Of a stretch of 24,800 nucleotides of DNA, positions 15,536-22,441 are shown piece after piece. Made by a program: the position numbers and the translations under genes. The notes under the pieces are model-generated. The model saw only the letters and a list, made by a program, of their open reading frames with translations, had not been told where the DNA came from and ran no database searches. Source of the DNA: Aalborgiella sp031422495 (GTDB lineage Bacteria; Pseudomonadota; Gammaproteobacteria; Burkholderiales; Burkholderiaceae_C); contig JANPLX010000073.1 in assembly GCA_031422495.1 (NCBI GenBank), forward strand, positions 1-24,800. The letters run 5' to 3'. Every line of letters starts with the position of its first letter. Within the stretch, counting starts at the first letter, position 1.

Positions 15536-15750
15536 ATGTCAAAATAGTGCTCAAAAACAGTGGTTTTTATGCTTTTAGTCTTTTTGGATTAAAAACCGCG
15601 ACCTAGGCGTTTGTTGGGCGACGCCTCTAGTTCCTCCTAGGGTATTGCCTATAGCCACTCACTTGTAACAAAGGCATGATTCGCTTCGAACTAAACGGTT
15701 GCTGGGTGTTCTGGCATGGGTTCAATAATCAAAAATTTACAGGAGCGTTA
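15536..15750. other. Leader region of the GDSL gene with several inverted repeats
   Basis: No gene is seen between the repeat at 15493-15535 and the GDSL start. The region holds two overlapping hairpins that cannot both form: AAAAAC-AGTG-GTTTTT (15553-15568) and GGTTTTTA...TAAAAACC (15562-15569 with 15590-15597). It also has AGGCGT...ACGCCT (15605-15610 with 15621-15626) and two CCTAGG hexamers (15602-15607 and 15636-15641). An open frame from 15676 merges with the GDSL frame, but the better start is 15751. A role as promoter or regulatory leader is possible but unproven. Confidence 0.4.
15605..15626 (+). promoter_or_regulatory. 6-bp stem-loop AGGCGT/ACGCCT
   Basis: This is a perfect 6-bp stem with a 10-base loop (TTGTTGGGCG), flanked by CCTAGG on the left and CTAG on the right. 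It has no T-run after it, so it is not a terminator for the oxoprolinase gene. It lies about 125 bases before the GDSL start codon. Confidence 0.35.
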
Positions 15751-16653
15751 ATGAAACTATCAATAAAAAAAATCAATGTTCGCCTAGGCTTAGCGTTGGC
15801 TGCGGCCATGTTGGTGGCCGGTTGTAGCGACAGCCCAAGCTATTACAAATACAGCCAAGTGGTGGTGTTTGGTGCCAGTTTGTCTGATACTGGTAATGTG
15901 TTTGCGGCTACGGGTGGTACATCACCTGGACCCGCGCCATATTACTATGATGGACGCTGGTCAAATGGGCCGCTGTGGATCGAAAATGTTGCATCTGTGT
16001 TAGGTAAGTCAGTGACGCGATCCTCAGCTGGCGGGACCAATTTTGCTTATGGTGGTGCTAAAACGTGCGGTATTGCAGGTGTCACATCTGCCGTGCCAGA
16101 CATGTGCACTCAAGTTGCAATTTTCTTAGGTGCAACTGGTGGAAAAGCAGATAGTGAAGCCTTGTATGTCATTGACGCTTCCAGCGTTGGTAACAATATG
16201 CTGGTTGTTTTAGGTTCCGCTGGTGCTGTTCCTAGTTCCGCCATTACATCAGCAGCACCTGCTGATGTTTCAGCCTTGATGAAACAACTTTATAGCGCTG
16301 GCGCACGGCGATTTATGGTGACCAACGTTCCTGACGTTGGCGCTACACCTTATGTTAAAAGTTTAGGTGTAGAGGCTTCAGCTGGCGCGACACAACTGTC
16401 CAACGGGTTTAACGCCAGCTTGACCAATGCTATGAACAATTTCCGCGCTGCAAACAGTGGCTCTAAAGTTGATATCGCAGATTTCAATGGCACGAGTGCC
16501 GCCGGATTAAACAACACAACACCTTGTTTAAACCCAACAACTTTTGCGATTTGCGCTACACCGGATACCTATCAATACTGGGATCCATTCCATCCTACAG
16601 CTGAAACAGGTCGCCGTGTAACAACCACAGCGTTGAGCGCTATCGCTGAATAA
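15751..16653 (+). CDS. GDSL/SGNH-family lipolytic lipoprotein
   Basis: This is a 300-residue lipoprotein. Residues 1-24 are a signal with lipobox LVAGC (C25 lipidated), so it is membrane anchored. The rest is an SGNH hydrolase fold: block I is FGASLSDTGN (nucleophile S43), followed by GRWSNGPLWIE and NFAYGGA, and block V is DPFHPT (D278, H281). These are typical of bacterial esterases and phospholipases related to thermolabile hemolysin. The Asp of the classic GDSL motif is Ala here (GASL), but the catalytic Ser, Asp and His are kept. AGGAG lies 6 bases before the ATG at 15751, which decides the start. The gene is monocistronic and ends in a strong terminator. Its natural ester substrate is unknown. 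Confidence 0.85.
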   Translation: MKLSIKKINVRLGLALAAAMLVAGCSDSPSYYKYSQVVVFGASLSDTGNVFAATGGTSPGPAPYYYDGRWSNGPLWIENVASVLGKSVTRSSAGGTNFAYGGAKTCGIAGVTSAVPDMCTQVAIFLGATGGKADSEALYVIDASSVGNNMLVVLGSAGAVPSSAITSAAPADVSALMKQLYSAGARRFMVTNVPDVGATPYVKSLGVEASAGATQLSNGFNASLTNAMNNFRAANSGSKVDIADFNGTSAAGLNNTTPCLNPTTFAICATPDTYQYWDPFHPTAETGRRVTTTALSAIAE

Positions 16654-16670
16654 GACTGTGTCTTAAGTGT

Positions 16671-16707
16671 AAGCCGTATGGAAGCGTGATCTTCTATGCG
16701 GTTTTTT
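16671..16707 (+). terminator. Rho-independent terminator of the GDSL gene
   Basis: A 14-bp stem (16671-16684 with 16691-16704) with three G-U wobble pairs and a 6-base loop (CGTGAT) runs into a tract of six T (16702-16707). It lies 18 bases after the GDSL stop. The T-run touches the rsmI stop codon of the opposite strand. The structure works in the plus direction only. Confidence 0.85.
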
Positions 16708-17653
16708 ATTTATTCGTAATTGCGTCATTTTTCAAAAGCAAAGCCGCTTCATACAAAGCATTGCGTGGCGCACCCGTGATATCGGCGGCGAGCTTCACGG
16801 CTGTTTTTAAAGGTAATTCAGCCAATAGCAGCTTTAAGATGCGCGGCGCATCGTCATGCGCAGCTTCAAGTATCAGCGGATGTAGCACCAAGACAAACTC
16901 ACCCCGCAAGCGGTTGCTGTCTTGCTGCAACCAGTCTTGAAGTGCGCCAGATGGCATGGTTGCTATCTCTTCAAATTGCTTGGTCAATTCCCGACCAATG
17001 GTGATCAACCTGTCACCTAAAATCCCCAATGCTTTGGCCACCGCTTCTATGCGATGCGGCGCTTCCAAGAGAACGATAGAGCCGGTTATGGCTTGAAGCT
17101 TCAAAATAGCAGTATCACGTTCTATCGTTTTGGTCGGTAAAAAACCCATAAAACTGAAATGGTCGTTCTGTGCAATGCCCGCAACACTTAACAAAGCTGT
17201 GACACTGCTTGCGCCAGGTAAAGGGACGACACGAAAACCAGCAGTGCGCACCCCCGAAACGAGTTTAGAGCCGGGGTCACTCACTCCGGGTGTGCCTGCA
17301 TCGCTCACATACGCAATACGTTCGCCGCGCTGAAGTCGGATGATTATTTGTTCCGTTGCCTCTAATTCATTGTGCTCATGCACAGCGAGCAAGGGTTTGC
17401 CGTTTCCGATGCCGTAAGTGCGTAAGAGCGGCTGTGTGTGGCGTGTGTCTTCGCAGGCAATTGCATCGACCAGGTTCAAGACATGCAAAGCGCGCAAGCT
17501 GATATCCGCCAAATTGCCAATCGGCGTGGCAACGATATAAAGCGTACCCGAAGGGTAATGTTGCTTGCCAGCAGTTTCTTGCGCTGTCAACAAGCAACCT
17601 CGCCACTGAGCGTTCAATGTTAAAGTTTGCGCTATGTCTATTGAAGTATCCAA
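16706..17653 (-). CDS. rsmI: 16S rRNA (cytidine(1402)-2'-O)-methyltransferase RsmI
   Basis: RsmI methylates the 2'-O of C1402 in 16S rRNA with SAM, acting with RsmH on the ribosomal P-site. Family motifs are present in order: LYIVATPIGNLADISLRAL, CEDTRHT, YVSDAGTPGVSDPGS, PLPGASSV, GFLPTK and LEAPHR. The longest form starts with TTG at 17653, giving 315 residues and leaving only 12 bases to the divergent yraN start. A TTG at 17590 with GAGG just upstream would give 294 residues and a more normal gap for two promoters, so the start is open. As in many proteobacteria, it is divergent from the yraN-diaA-dolP genes. lpoA, which sits between them in enterobacteria, is absent. Confidence 0.92.
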   Translation of the reverse strand: MDTSIDIAQTLTLNAQWRGCLLTAQETAGKQHYPSGTLYIVATPIGNLADISLRALHVLNLVDAIACEDTRHTQPLLRTYGIGNGKPLLAVHEHNELEATEQIIIRLQRGERIAYVSDAGTPGVSDPGSKLVSGVRTAGFRVVPLPGASSVTALLSVAGIAQNDHFSFMGFLPTKTIERDTAILKLQAITGSIVLLEAPHRIEAVAKALGILGDRLITIGRELTKQFEEIATMPSGALQDWLQQDSNRLRGEFVLVLHPLILEAAHDDAPRILKLLLAELPLKTAVKLAADITGAPRNALYEAALLLKNDAITNK

Positions 17654-17665
17654 TTGTAGTGTCCC

Positions 17666-18043
17666 ATGAAAATCTTAGCGCCTGCATCTACCACCACGAA
17701 ATCGAAAGGCGACGCTGCCGAAGATGCTGCACTGGCGTATTTGCAAGCGGCAGGTTTGAAGCTATTACAGCGCAATTATCGAACACCTGGACGCGGTGGC
17801 GGTGAAATTGATTTGATTATGCGAGATACTGATGGTACTTTAGTATTTGTAGAGGTTAGGCAGCGTGCGGGTGCGCTGTTTGGCGGCGCGGCAGCCAGTA
17901 TCAGTCTCACCAAACGAAATCGCATTATTTTTGCAGCAAAATATTTTTTGATGAAGCTTACCCGCGTCCCAGCTTGCCGTTTTGATGTAGTCTTGGTGGA
18001 AGCGAATATCACGTGGCTGAAGGCTGCTTTTGAAGCATCGTGA
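17666..18043 (+). CDS. YraN/UPF0102 endonuclease-like protein
   Basis: This 125-residue cytoplasmic protein of the UPF0102 family has a restriction-endonuclease-like fold. Key sequence features are KGDAAEDAALAYL (helix 1), NYRTPGRGGGEIDLI (acidic catalytic pair) and LVFVEVRQR (the E-x-K-like site, with R in place of the common K), then KRNRI. Length is normal for the family. Its cellular job is not established, though a nuclease role in DNA processing is suspected for the family. It starts 12 bases from the longest rsmI start on the other strand and is followed by diaA after 77 bases. Confidence 0.85.
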   Translation: MKILAPASTTTKSKGDAAEDAALAYLQAAGLKLLQRNYRTPGRGGGEIDLIMRDTDGTLVFVEVRQRAGALFGGAAASISLTKRNRIIFAAKYFLMKLTRVPACRFDVVLVEANITWLKAAFEAS

Positions 18044-18120
18044 CACCCCGTAACATTTAATGAACAACTATTGAACATTTCGGGGCAAGGACATTTGTAA
18101 CACGGGTTATCATTATCAGT

Positions 18121-18717
18121 ATGTTAGAGCAACGCATAGAACAACAATTTATCGATAGTGCCGATTTGAAATATCAATCAGCGCAAGTATTAAGCAAACC
18201 CATCGCCGACGCCGTCCAAGCCTTGCTGTCTTGCGTTACCAGTGGTGGTAAGGTCTTGGTGTGTGGCAACGGTGGCTCTGCAGCCGATTCACAACATTTT
18301 GCTGCCGAATTCGTCGGGCGCTATGAACGCGAGCGCCCTGAGTTAGCGGCCATTGCGTTGACGACAGACAGCTCCATCATCACAGCCATCGCCAATGACT
18401 ATGATTTCAGCGTGATTTATTCAAAACAAGTACGTGCTTTAGGCCAAGCTGGTGATGTGCTGATTGCCATCACCACCAGTGGCAGTTCAAGCAATATTTT
18501 AAAAGCGGTTGAAGCGGCACACGAACGTGACATGACGGTCATCGCCTTAACGGGCAAAGGCGGCGGCAAAATGAGCGTAGCTTTGCGTGAAACCGATGTG
18601 CATATTTGTGTGCCGCATGAGCGTACCGCGCGTATTCAAGAAGTCCACTTATTAGCACTACACTGTTTGTGTGATGGTGTTGATCAACAATTACTAGGTG
18701 AAAAGGAGTCGGTATGA
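18121..18717 (+). CDS. diaA: SIS-domain protein, DiaA/GmhA type
   Basis: This is a 198-residue sugar-isomerase-domain protein with the phosphosugar-binding signatures CGNGGSAADSQHFAAEF (residues 48-64) and TTSGSSSN (118-125), and the C-terminal RIQEVHLLALHCLCDGVD. The tail LHCLCD and its place between yraN and a BON lipoprotein match YraO/DiaA, a DnaA-binding initiation factor, rather than dedicated GmhA. However, the two are paralogues, and in some betaproteobacteria this gene is annotated as phosphoheptose isomerase. Glutamine and histidine residues used by GmhA (RIQE, ALH) are kept, so isomerase activity is possible. Its stop overlaps the dolP start by four bases. Confidence 0.8.
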   Translation: MLEQRIEQQFIDSADLKYQSAQVLSKPIADAVQALLSCVTSGGKVLVCGNGGSAADSQHFAAEFVGRYERERPELAAIALTTDSSIITAIANDYDFSVIYSKQVRALGQAGDVLIAITTSGSSSNILKAVEAAHERDMTVIALTGKGGGKMSVALRETDVHICVPHERTARIQEVHLLALHCLCDGVDQQLLGEKESV

Positions 18718-19352
18718 ATAGGATTCAAACGTTAAAAAACGCTCAGAAAATGATCACAAATAGCATCGTCAAAACACTCGTCATCTCGAGCGTTTTGGGT
18801 AGCTTGGGTGGATGCGCAGCTGTGGTAGTTGGCGGAGTGATCGCTGGCACGACGATGGTGGCGACAGATCGGCGCACTTCGGGCTCACAATTGAATGACG
18901 AAGGTATAGAAATTCGTGCCAACAACCGCCTCAAGGAAAAATTTGGTGAGCGCGGCAATTTCAGTGTGACGAGCTACAACGGGCGTGTTTTGCTGACAGG
19001 TGAAGTTGGCGGAAACAGCGACAAATTAGCCGCCGAACAACTTGTTTTTCAAATCGAAAATGTCAAACTTGTGGTCAATGAGTTGGCCATTGCTGGCAGC
19101 ACCTCTACTCTCCAAGAGCGTGGCAATGACACCTATATCACCAGCAAAGTGAAAGCCAGCTTGATTGAAGCAAAAGATGTCTCATCAACTGCCTTCAAAG
19201 TGGTGACTGAGCGCGGCGTGGTTTACCTGATGGGCCGCGTATCGCAACGCGAAGCCGATCGAGGCACCGATATCGCACGTAGTGTGACCGGCGTGGTCAA
19301 AGTGGTTCGAAGTTTTGAAATCATCAGCGAAGAACAAGCCAAACAAAAGTAA
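18714..19352 (+). CDS. dolP: Dual BON-domain outer-membrane lipoprotein (DolP/YraP)
   Basis: This 212-residue lipoprotein has a long N-terminal region, then a hydrophobic signal and lipobox LGGC at residues 31-34. Two BON domains follow (about 67-125, EIRANNRLKEKFG to VVNELAIAG, and about 138-203, YITSKVKASL to SFEII). BON domains bind phospholipid. DolP in Escherichia coli keeps outer-membrane integrity and supports BAM activity, and a similar role is expected. The ATG at 18714 overlaps the diaA stop (ATGA) and has AAGGAGT before it, so translation is coupled. A second ATG (codon 13) could give a shorter signal. Confidence 0.85.
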   Translation: MNRIQTLKNAQKMITNSIVKTLVISSVLGSLGGCAAVVVGGVIAGTTMVATDRRTSGSQLNDEGIEIRANNRLKEKFGERGNFSVTSYNGRVLLTGEVGGNSDKLAAEQLVFQIENVKLVVNELAIAGSTSTLQERGNDTYITSKVKASLIEAKDVSSTAFKVVTERGVVYLMGRVSQREADRGTDIARSVTGVVKVVRSFEIISEEQAKQK

Positions 19353-19359
19353 AACAGCA

Positions 19360-19383
19360 GTTTGGCATTTGCAATTGCCAAAC
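19360..19383. terminator. Hairpin between convergent dolP and pilU
   Basis: GTTTGGCA (19360-19367) and TGCCAAAC (19376-19383) form a perfect 8-bp stem with an 8-base loop, 7 bases after the dolP stop. Neither side has a long uninterrupted T-run. The minus-strand exit (TGCTGTTTTACTTTTG) is T-rich, so it may end pilU transcripts as well as protect dolP messages. Confidence 0.5.
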
Positions 19384-19417
19384 CGCGTGTTGATTAAAAA
19401 CCTTACAGCCGTATGGT

Positions 19418-20554
19418 TTAAACGACCATGAAGTGCTCAGTACCTTCGGCCAAGTTTTTGTTTTTACCTCGTTCGCTGGATAGTTTTATTTGTAAGCGCA
19501 AATCGTTGACTGAGTCTGCATTGCGCAGCGCATCTTCGTACGAAATCGTGAATGACTCATAGGCATCAAACAACGCTTGATCAAACGTTTGCATGCCCAA
19601 GTTGCGGCTTTTCTTCATGATTTCTTTGATCTCAGAAACTTCACCTTTGAAAATCAAATCTGACACCAAAGGCGTATTGAGCATGATCTCAATCGCTGCG
19701 ATTCGACCTTTGCCGTCTTCTTTGGCTATCAAGCGCTGCGATACAAATGCGCGCAAGTTAAGCGACAAATCCATCAGCAGCTGCGCACGGCGCTCTTCTG
19801 GGAAGAAGTTGATAATCCGATCCAGCGCTTGGTTGGCGCTGTTGGCGTGCAAGGTTGCCAAGCACAAGTGACCAGTTTCAGCAAATGCAATCGCATGCTC
19901 CATAGTTTCGCGGTCACGAATCTCTCCCATCAAAATCACATCCGGTGCTTGACGAAGTGAGTTCTTCAGCGCAGCGCCCCAGCTCTCAGTATCGATACCA
20001 ACTTCACGCTGCGTGATAACGCAATTTTTATGGGGATGGACGAATTCAATCGGATCTTCAATGCTGACGATATGCCCATAGCTGTGCTCGTTGCGCCAAT
20101 CAATCATAGCCGCCATGGTGGTCGATTTGCCGGAACCTGTAGCGCCTACTAAGATACACAAGCCACGCTTGGACATGGCGACTTCTTTCAAGATTTGCGG
20201 CACACCCAAGCTGTCAACCGTAGGAATGATTGCTGGAATCGTTCGCATCACCATGCCCACGTGGCCTTGTTGCATGAATGCGCTGACGCGAAAACGCCCA
20301 ATACCTGTCGGTGAAATTGCAAAATTGCACTCTTTTGTACGCTCAAATTCTGCAATTTGCTTGTCGTTCATGATCGCCCGTGTCAACGCCAATGTGTGCT
20401 TGGCTGAGAGTGAGTGCGTCGACACCTTCGTTACCATACCGTCCACTTTGATGGCAGGAGGGAAGTCACAGGTGATAAACAAATCACTGCTTTTGCGCGA
20501 AATCATCAAACGCAGCAAGTCGTTGATGAATTTACTGGCTTGTTCGCGTTCCAT
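19418..20554 (-). CDS. pilU: Type IV pilus retraction ATPase paralogue PilU
   Basis: This is a 378-residue hexameric secretion ATPase of the PilT/PilU group. It has Walker A GATGSGKSTT (137-146), Asp box IEDPIEF (165-171), Walker B VILMGEIRD (206-214) and His box TGHLCLATLH (227-236). The C-terminal extension with SSERGKNKNLAEGTEHFMVV and the MEREQA start are PilU-like and differ from PilT. PilU acts with PilT at the inner-membrane base of the pilus to drive forceful retraction. It lies 56 bases downstream of pilT on the same strand. Confidence 0.92.
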   Translation of the reverse strand: MEREQASKFINDLLRLMISRKSSDLFITCDFPPAIKVDGMVTKVSTHSLSAKHTLALTRAIMNDKQIAEFERTKECNFAISPTGIGRFRVSAFMQQGHVGMVMRTIPAIIPTVDSLGVPQILKEVAMSKRGLCILVGATGSGKSTTMAAMIDWRNEHSYGHIVSIEDPIEFVHPHKNCVITQREVGIDTESWGAALKNSLRQAPDVILMGEIRDRETMEHAIAFAETGHLCLATLHANSANQALDRIINFFPEERRAQLLMDLSLNLRAFVSQRLIAKEDGKGRIAAIEIMLNTPLVSDLIFKGEVSEIKEIMKKSRNLGMQTFDQALFDAYESFTISYEDALRNADSVNDLRLQIKLSSERGKNKNLAEGTEHFMVV

Positions 20555-20610
20555 GTCGTGTCCTTAAAAAATGAATAATTCGTAACGCGGAAAGATAAGC
20601 GTAGAAAGAT

Positions 20611-21654
20611 TTAACCTGGAAAGTTCTCAGGCGTTTTGGCCTTACCGCGTGCTTCCGCATTGGTGATCAGATTACGTTTGACCATGTCTGTCAAGTTTTG
20701 ATCCAACGTTTGCATGCCCACATTGTTGCCTGTTTGTATCGACGAATACATCTGTGCGACTTTACCTTCGCGAATCAAATTTCGAATCGCGCTGGTTCCA
20801 ATCATGATTTCGTGAGCTGCAATGCGGCCCGAACCGTCTTTGGTTTTGCAGAGCGTTTGTGCAATCACGGCTTGCAAGGACTCGGACAGCATGGCGCGCA
20901 CCATTTCTTTTTCTTCAGCAGGGAAAACGTCAATAATCCGGTCAATCGTTTTCGCGGCGCTGGAGGTGTGCAAGGTTCCCAGCACCAAATGACCAGTCTC
21001 AGCAGCGGTCATCGCCAAACGAATCGTTTCCAAATCGCGCATCTCGCCCACCAAAATTGCGTCTGGGTCTTCGCGCAAGGCAGATCGCAGCGCAGCAGCG
21101 AAGCTTTGCGTATGTGGCCCCACTTCGCGTTGATTCACCAAGCATTTTTTAGAGGTGTGAACAAACTCAATCGGGTCTTCTACCGTCAAAATATGGCCGT
21201 ATTCGGCTTCGTTGAGGTGATTCACCATGGCTGCCAAAGTTGTCGATTTGCCTGACCCTGTTGGTCCTGTGACGAGAACCAAACCGCGAGGTTTTAGCGC
21301 TAAGTCGGCAAAGATTTTCGGGGCATTCAGTTCTTCTAACGTTTTAATCACTGAAGGAATCGTCCGAAACACAGCGCCTGCGCCCCGGTTTTGGTTAAAC
21401 GCATTGACACGAAAACGTGCCAAACCTTCAATTTCAAACGAAAAGTCGATTTCTAAAAACTCTTCATAGCGTTTGCGTTGGCCATCGTTCATGATGTCAT
21501 ACACCATCGCATATACGGCTTTGTGGTCCAGTGCGTCCACATTGATCCGTCGCACATCACCATGCACCCGAATCATCGGAGGCAGCCCTGCTGAAAGGTG
21601 TAAGTCTGAGGCGTTGTTTTTAACGCTGAAAGCTAAAAGTTGTGTGATATCCAT
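20611..21654 (-). CDS. pilT: Type IV pilus retraction ATPase PilT
   Basis: This 347-residue protein of standard PilT length has Walker A GPTGSGKST (130-138), Asp box VEDPIEF, Walker B ILVGEMRD (200-207), His box TGHLVLGTLH (220-229) and the C-terminal AIRNLIREGK (289-298) needed for retraction. It begins MDITQLLAFSVKNNASDLHL, the usual PilT N-terminus. It powers pilus disassembly for twitching, adhesion and DNA uptake. It is the first gene of the pilT-pilU pair and is divergent from yggS with 47 bases between starts. Confidence 0.95.
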   Translation of the reverse strand: MDITQLLAFSVKNNASDLHLSAGLPPMIRVHGDVRRINVDALDHKAVYAMVYDIMNDGQRKRYEEFLEIDFSFEIEGLARFRVNAFNQNRGAGAVFRTIPSVIKTLEELNAPKIFADLALKPRGLVLVTGPTGSGKSTTLAAMVNHLNEAEYGHILTVEDPIEFVHTSKKCLVNQREVGPHTQSFAAALRSALREDPDAILVGEMRDLETIRLAMTAAETGHLVLGTLHTSSAAKTIDRIIDVFPAEEKEMVRAMLSESLQAVIAQTLCKTKDGSGRIAAHEIMIGTSAIRNLIREGKVAQMYSSIQTGNNVGMQTLDQNLTDMVKRNLITNAEARGKAKTPENFPG

Positions 21655-21701
21655 GCTTCAATTGTCTCCAGATGCATTTGCATTTACATTTATGCTTAAT
21701 T

Positions 21702-22418
21702 ATGACCAACATTGAGCAAAATTTAGCTGCAGTTCATGCGCGGATTCAACAAAGTTGCCACAAAGCGGGCAGAAGTATTGACGCCGTCACGCTTTTGGCA
21801 GTCAGTAAAACGGTATTGCCCGATGCGATACGCGTCGCCATAGCCAGAGGCCAGCGCGATTTTGGCGAAAACTACATCGCCGAAGGAGTTGAAAAAATAG
21901 AAGCGTTGGCCACAGAGCGCGTGAAATTTGGACTGCAATGGCACTGCATTGGACCTGTGCAAAGCAACAAAACGCGGCTTGTTGCGCAACATTTTGACTG
22001 GGTGCATACTTTAGACCGCGTAAAAATTGCAGAGCGCTTGAACGACCAAAGGTCAGTCAATGCGGAACGCCTTCAAGTTTGCATTCAAGTCAATATTGAC
22101 GGCAGCATTACAAAATCAGGTGTTCTGCCTGACGAAGTTATGGCATTGGCGCTGAGCATTTCAAAACTGCCACATTTGCAGCTTCGTGGCATCATGGCAA
22201 TTCCAGATGTTGTATCTGTAAGCTCTGGGAATGCTATAAAAAATATAGCTATAGAGGCAATATATACGCCGGCTATAATCATATTTAATCAATTAAAAGC
22301 ACTTTACGCCACTGTGGACACGTTGTCCATCGGTATGAGTGCAGACCTAGAGCCTGCCATCATGGCTGGCAGCACCATGGTGCGCGTTGGATCTGCTATT
22401 TTTGGCAGCCGAGCTTAG
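21702..22418 (+). CDS. yggS: YggS/PROSC-family PLP homeostasis protein carrying a repeat insertion
   Basis: This 238-residue cytoplasmic protein binds pyridoxal phosphate without being an enzyme and balances B6 vitamers and amino-acid pools. The PLP lysine is K36 (AVSK); other family marks are FGENY, WHCIGPVQSNK, LRGIMAIPD (162-169), DTLSIGMSADLEPAI (206-220) and GSTMVRVGSAIFGSR. The start at 21702 matches the family N-terminus; an upstream ATG adds ten odd residues. The stretch between MAIPD and LKALYA is not family-like. Residues 178-192 are encoded by copy C of the dispersed 43-bp element. The reading frame is intact, and this stretch is about seven residues longer than in the E. coli protein as I recall it. 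Confidence 0.92.
   Translation: MTNIEQNLAAVHARIQQSCHKAGRSIDAVTLLAVSKTVLPDAIRVAIARGQRDFGENYIAEGVEKIEALATERVKFGLQWHCIGPVQSNKTRLVAQHFDWVHTLDRVKIAERLNDQRSVNAERLQVCIQVNIDGSITKSGVLPDEVMALALSISKLPHLQLRGIMAIPDVVSVSSGNAIKNIAIEAIYTPAIIIFNQLKALYATVDTLSIGMSADLEPAIMAGSTMVRVGSAIFGSRA
22233..22275 (+). repeat. Dispersed 43-bp hairpin element, copy C (inside yggS)
   Basis: GCTAT-AAAAAAT-ATAGC forms a perfect 5-bp hairpin with a 7-base loop, followed by GGCAATATATACGCCGG. It lies wholly inside the yggS coding region and encodes AIKNIAIEAIYTPA, in the same frame as copy A in gntR. Similarity to copy A runs on to about 22287. The sequence is much richer in A and T than the flanking yggS codons. Confidence 0.8.
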
Positions 22419-22441
22419 TGCAATTTTTTCAACTAGCCAAA

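Noticed and set aside
15640..15656. Possible inverted partial copy of the 43-bp element (TATTGCCTATAGCC)
   Set aside because: Only about eight contiguous bases match the reversed core and the rest does not align, so chance is sufficient.
15871..15900. GASL in place of GDSL taken as a sign of an inactive esterase
   Set aside because: The Asp of GDSL is not catalytic. The nucleophile Ser43 and the C-terminal Asp-x-x-His pair are present, so the enzyme is probably active.
18046..18085. CCCCG...CGGGG inverted repeat between yraN and diaA
   Set aside because: The loop is 30 bases and there is no T-run, so it is too weak for a terminator. No conserved element was recognised.
20698..21255. A 185-codon open frame antisense to pilT
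   Set aside because: The sequence is a shadow of the Walker and His-box region of pilT. Composition is rich in His, Phe and Arg and unlike a folded protein.
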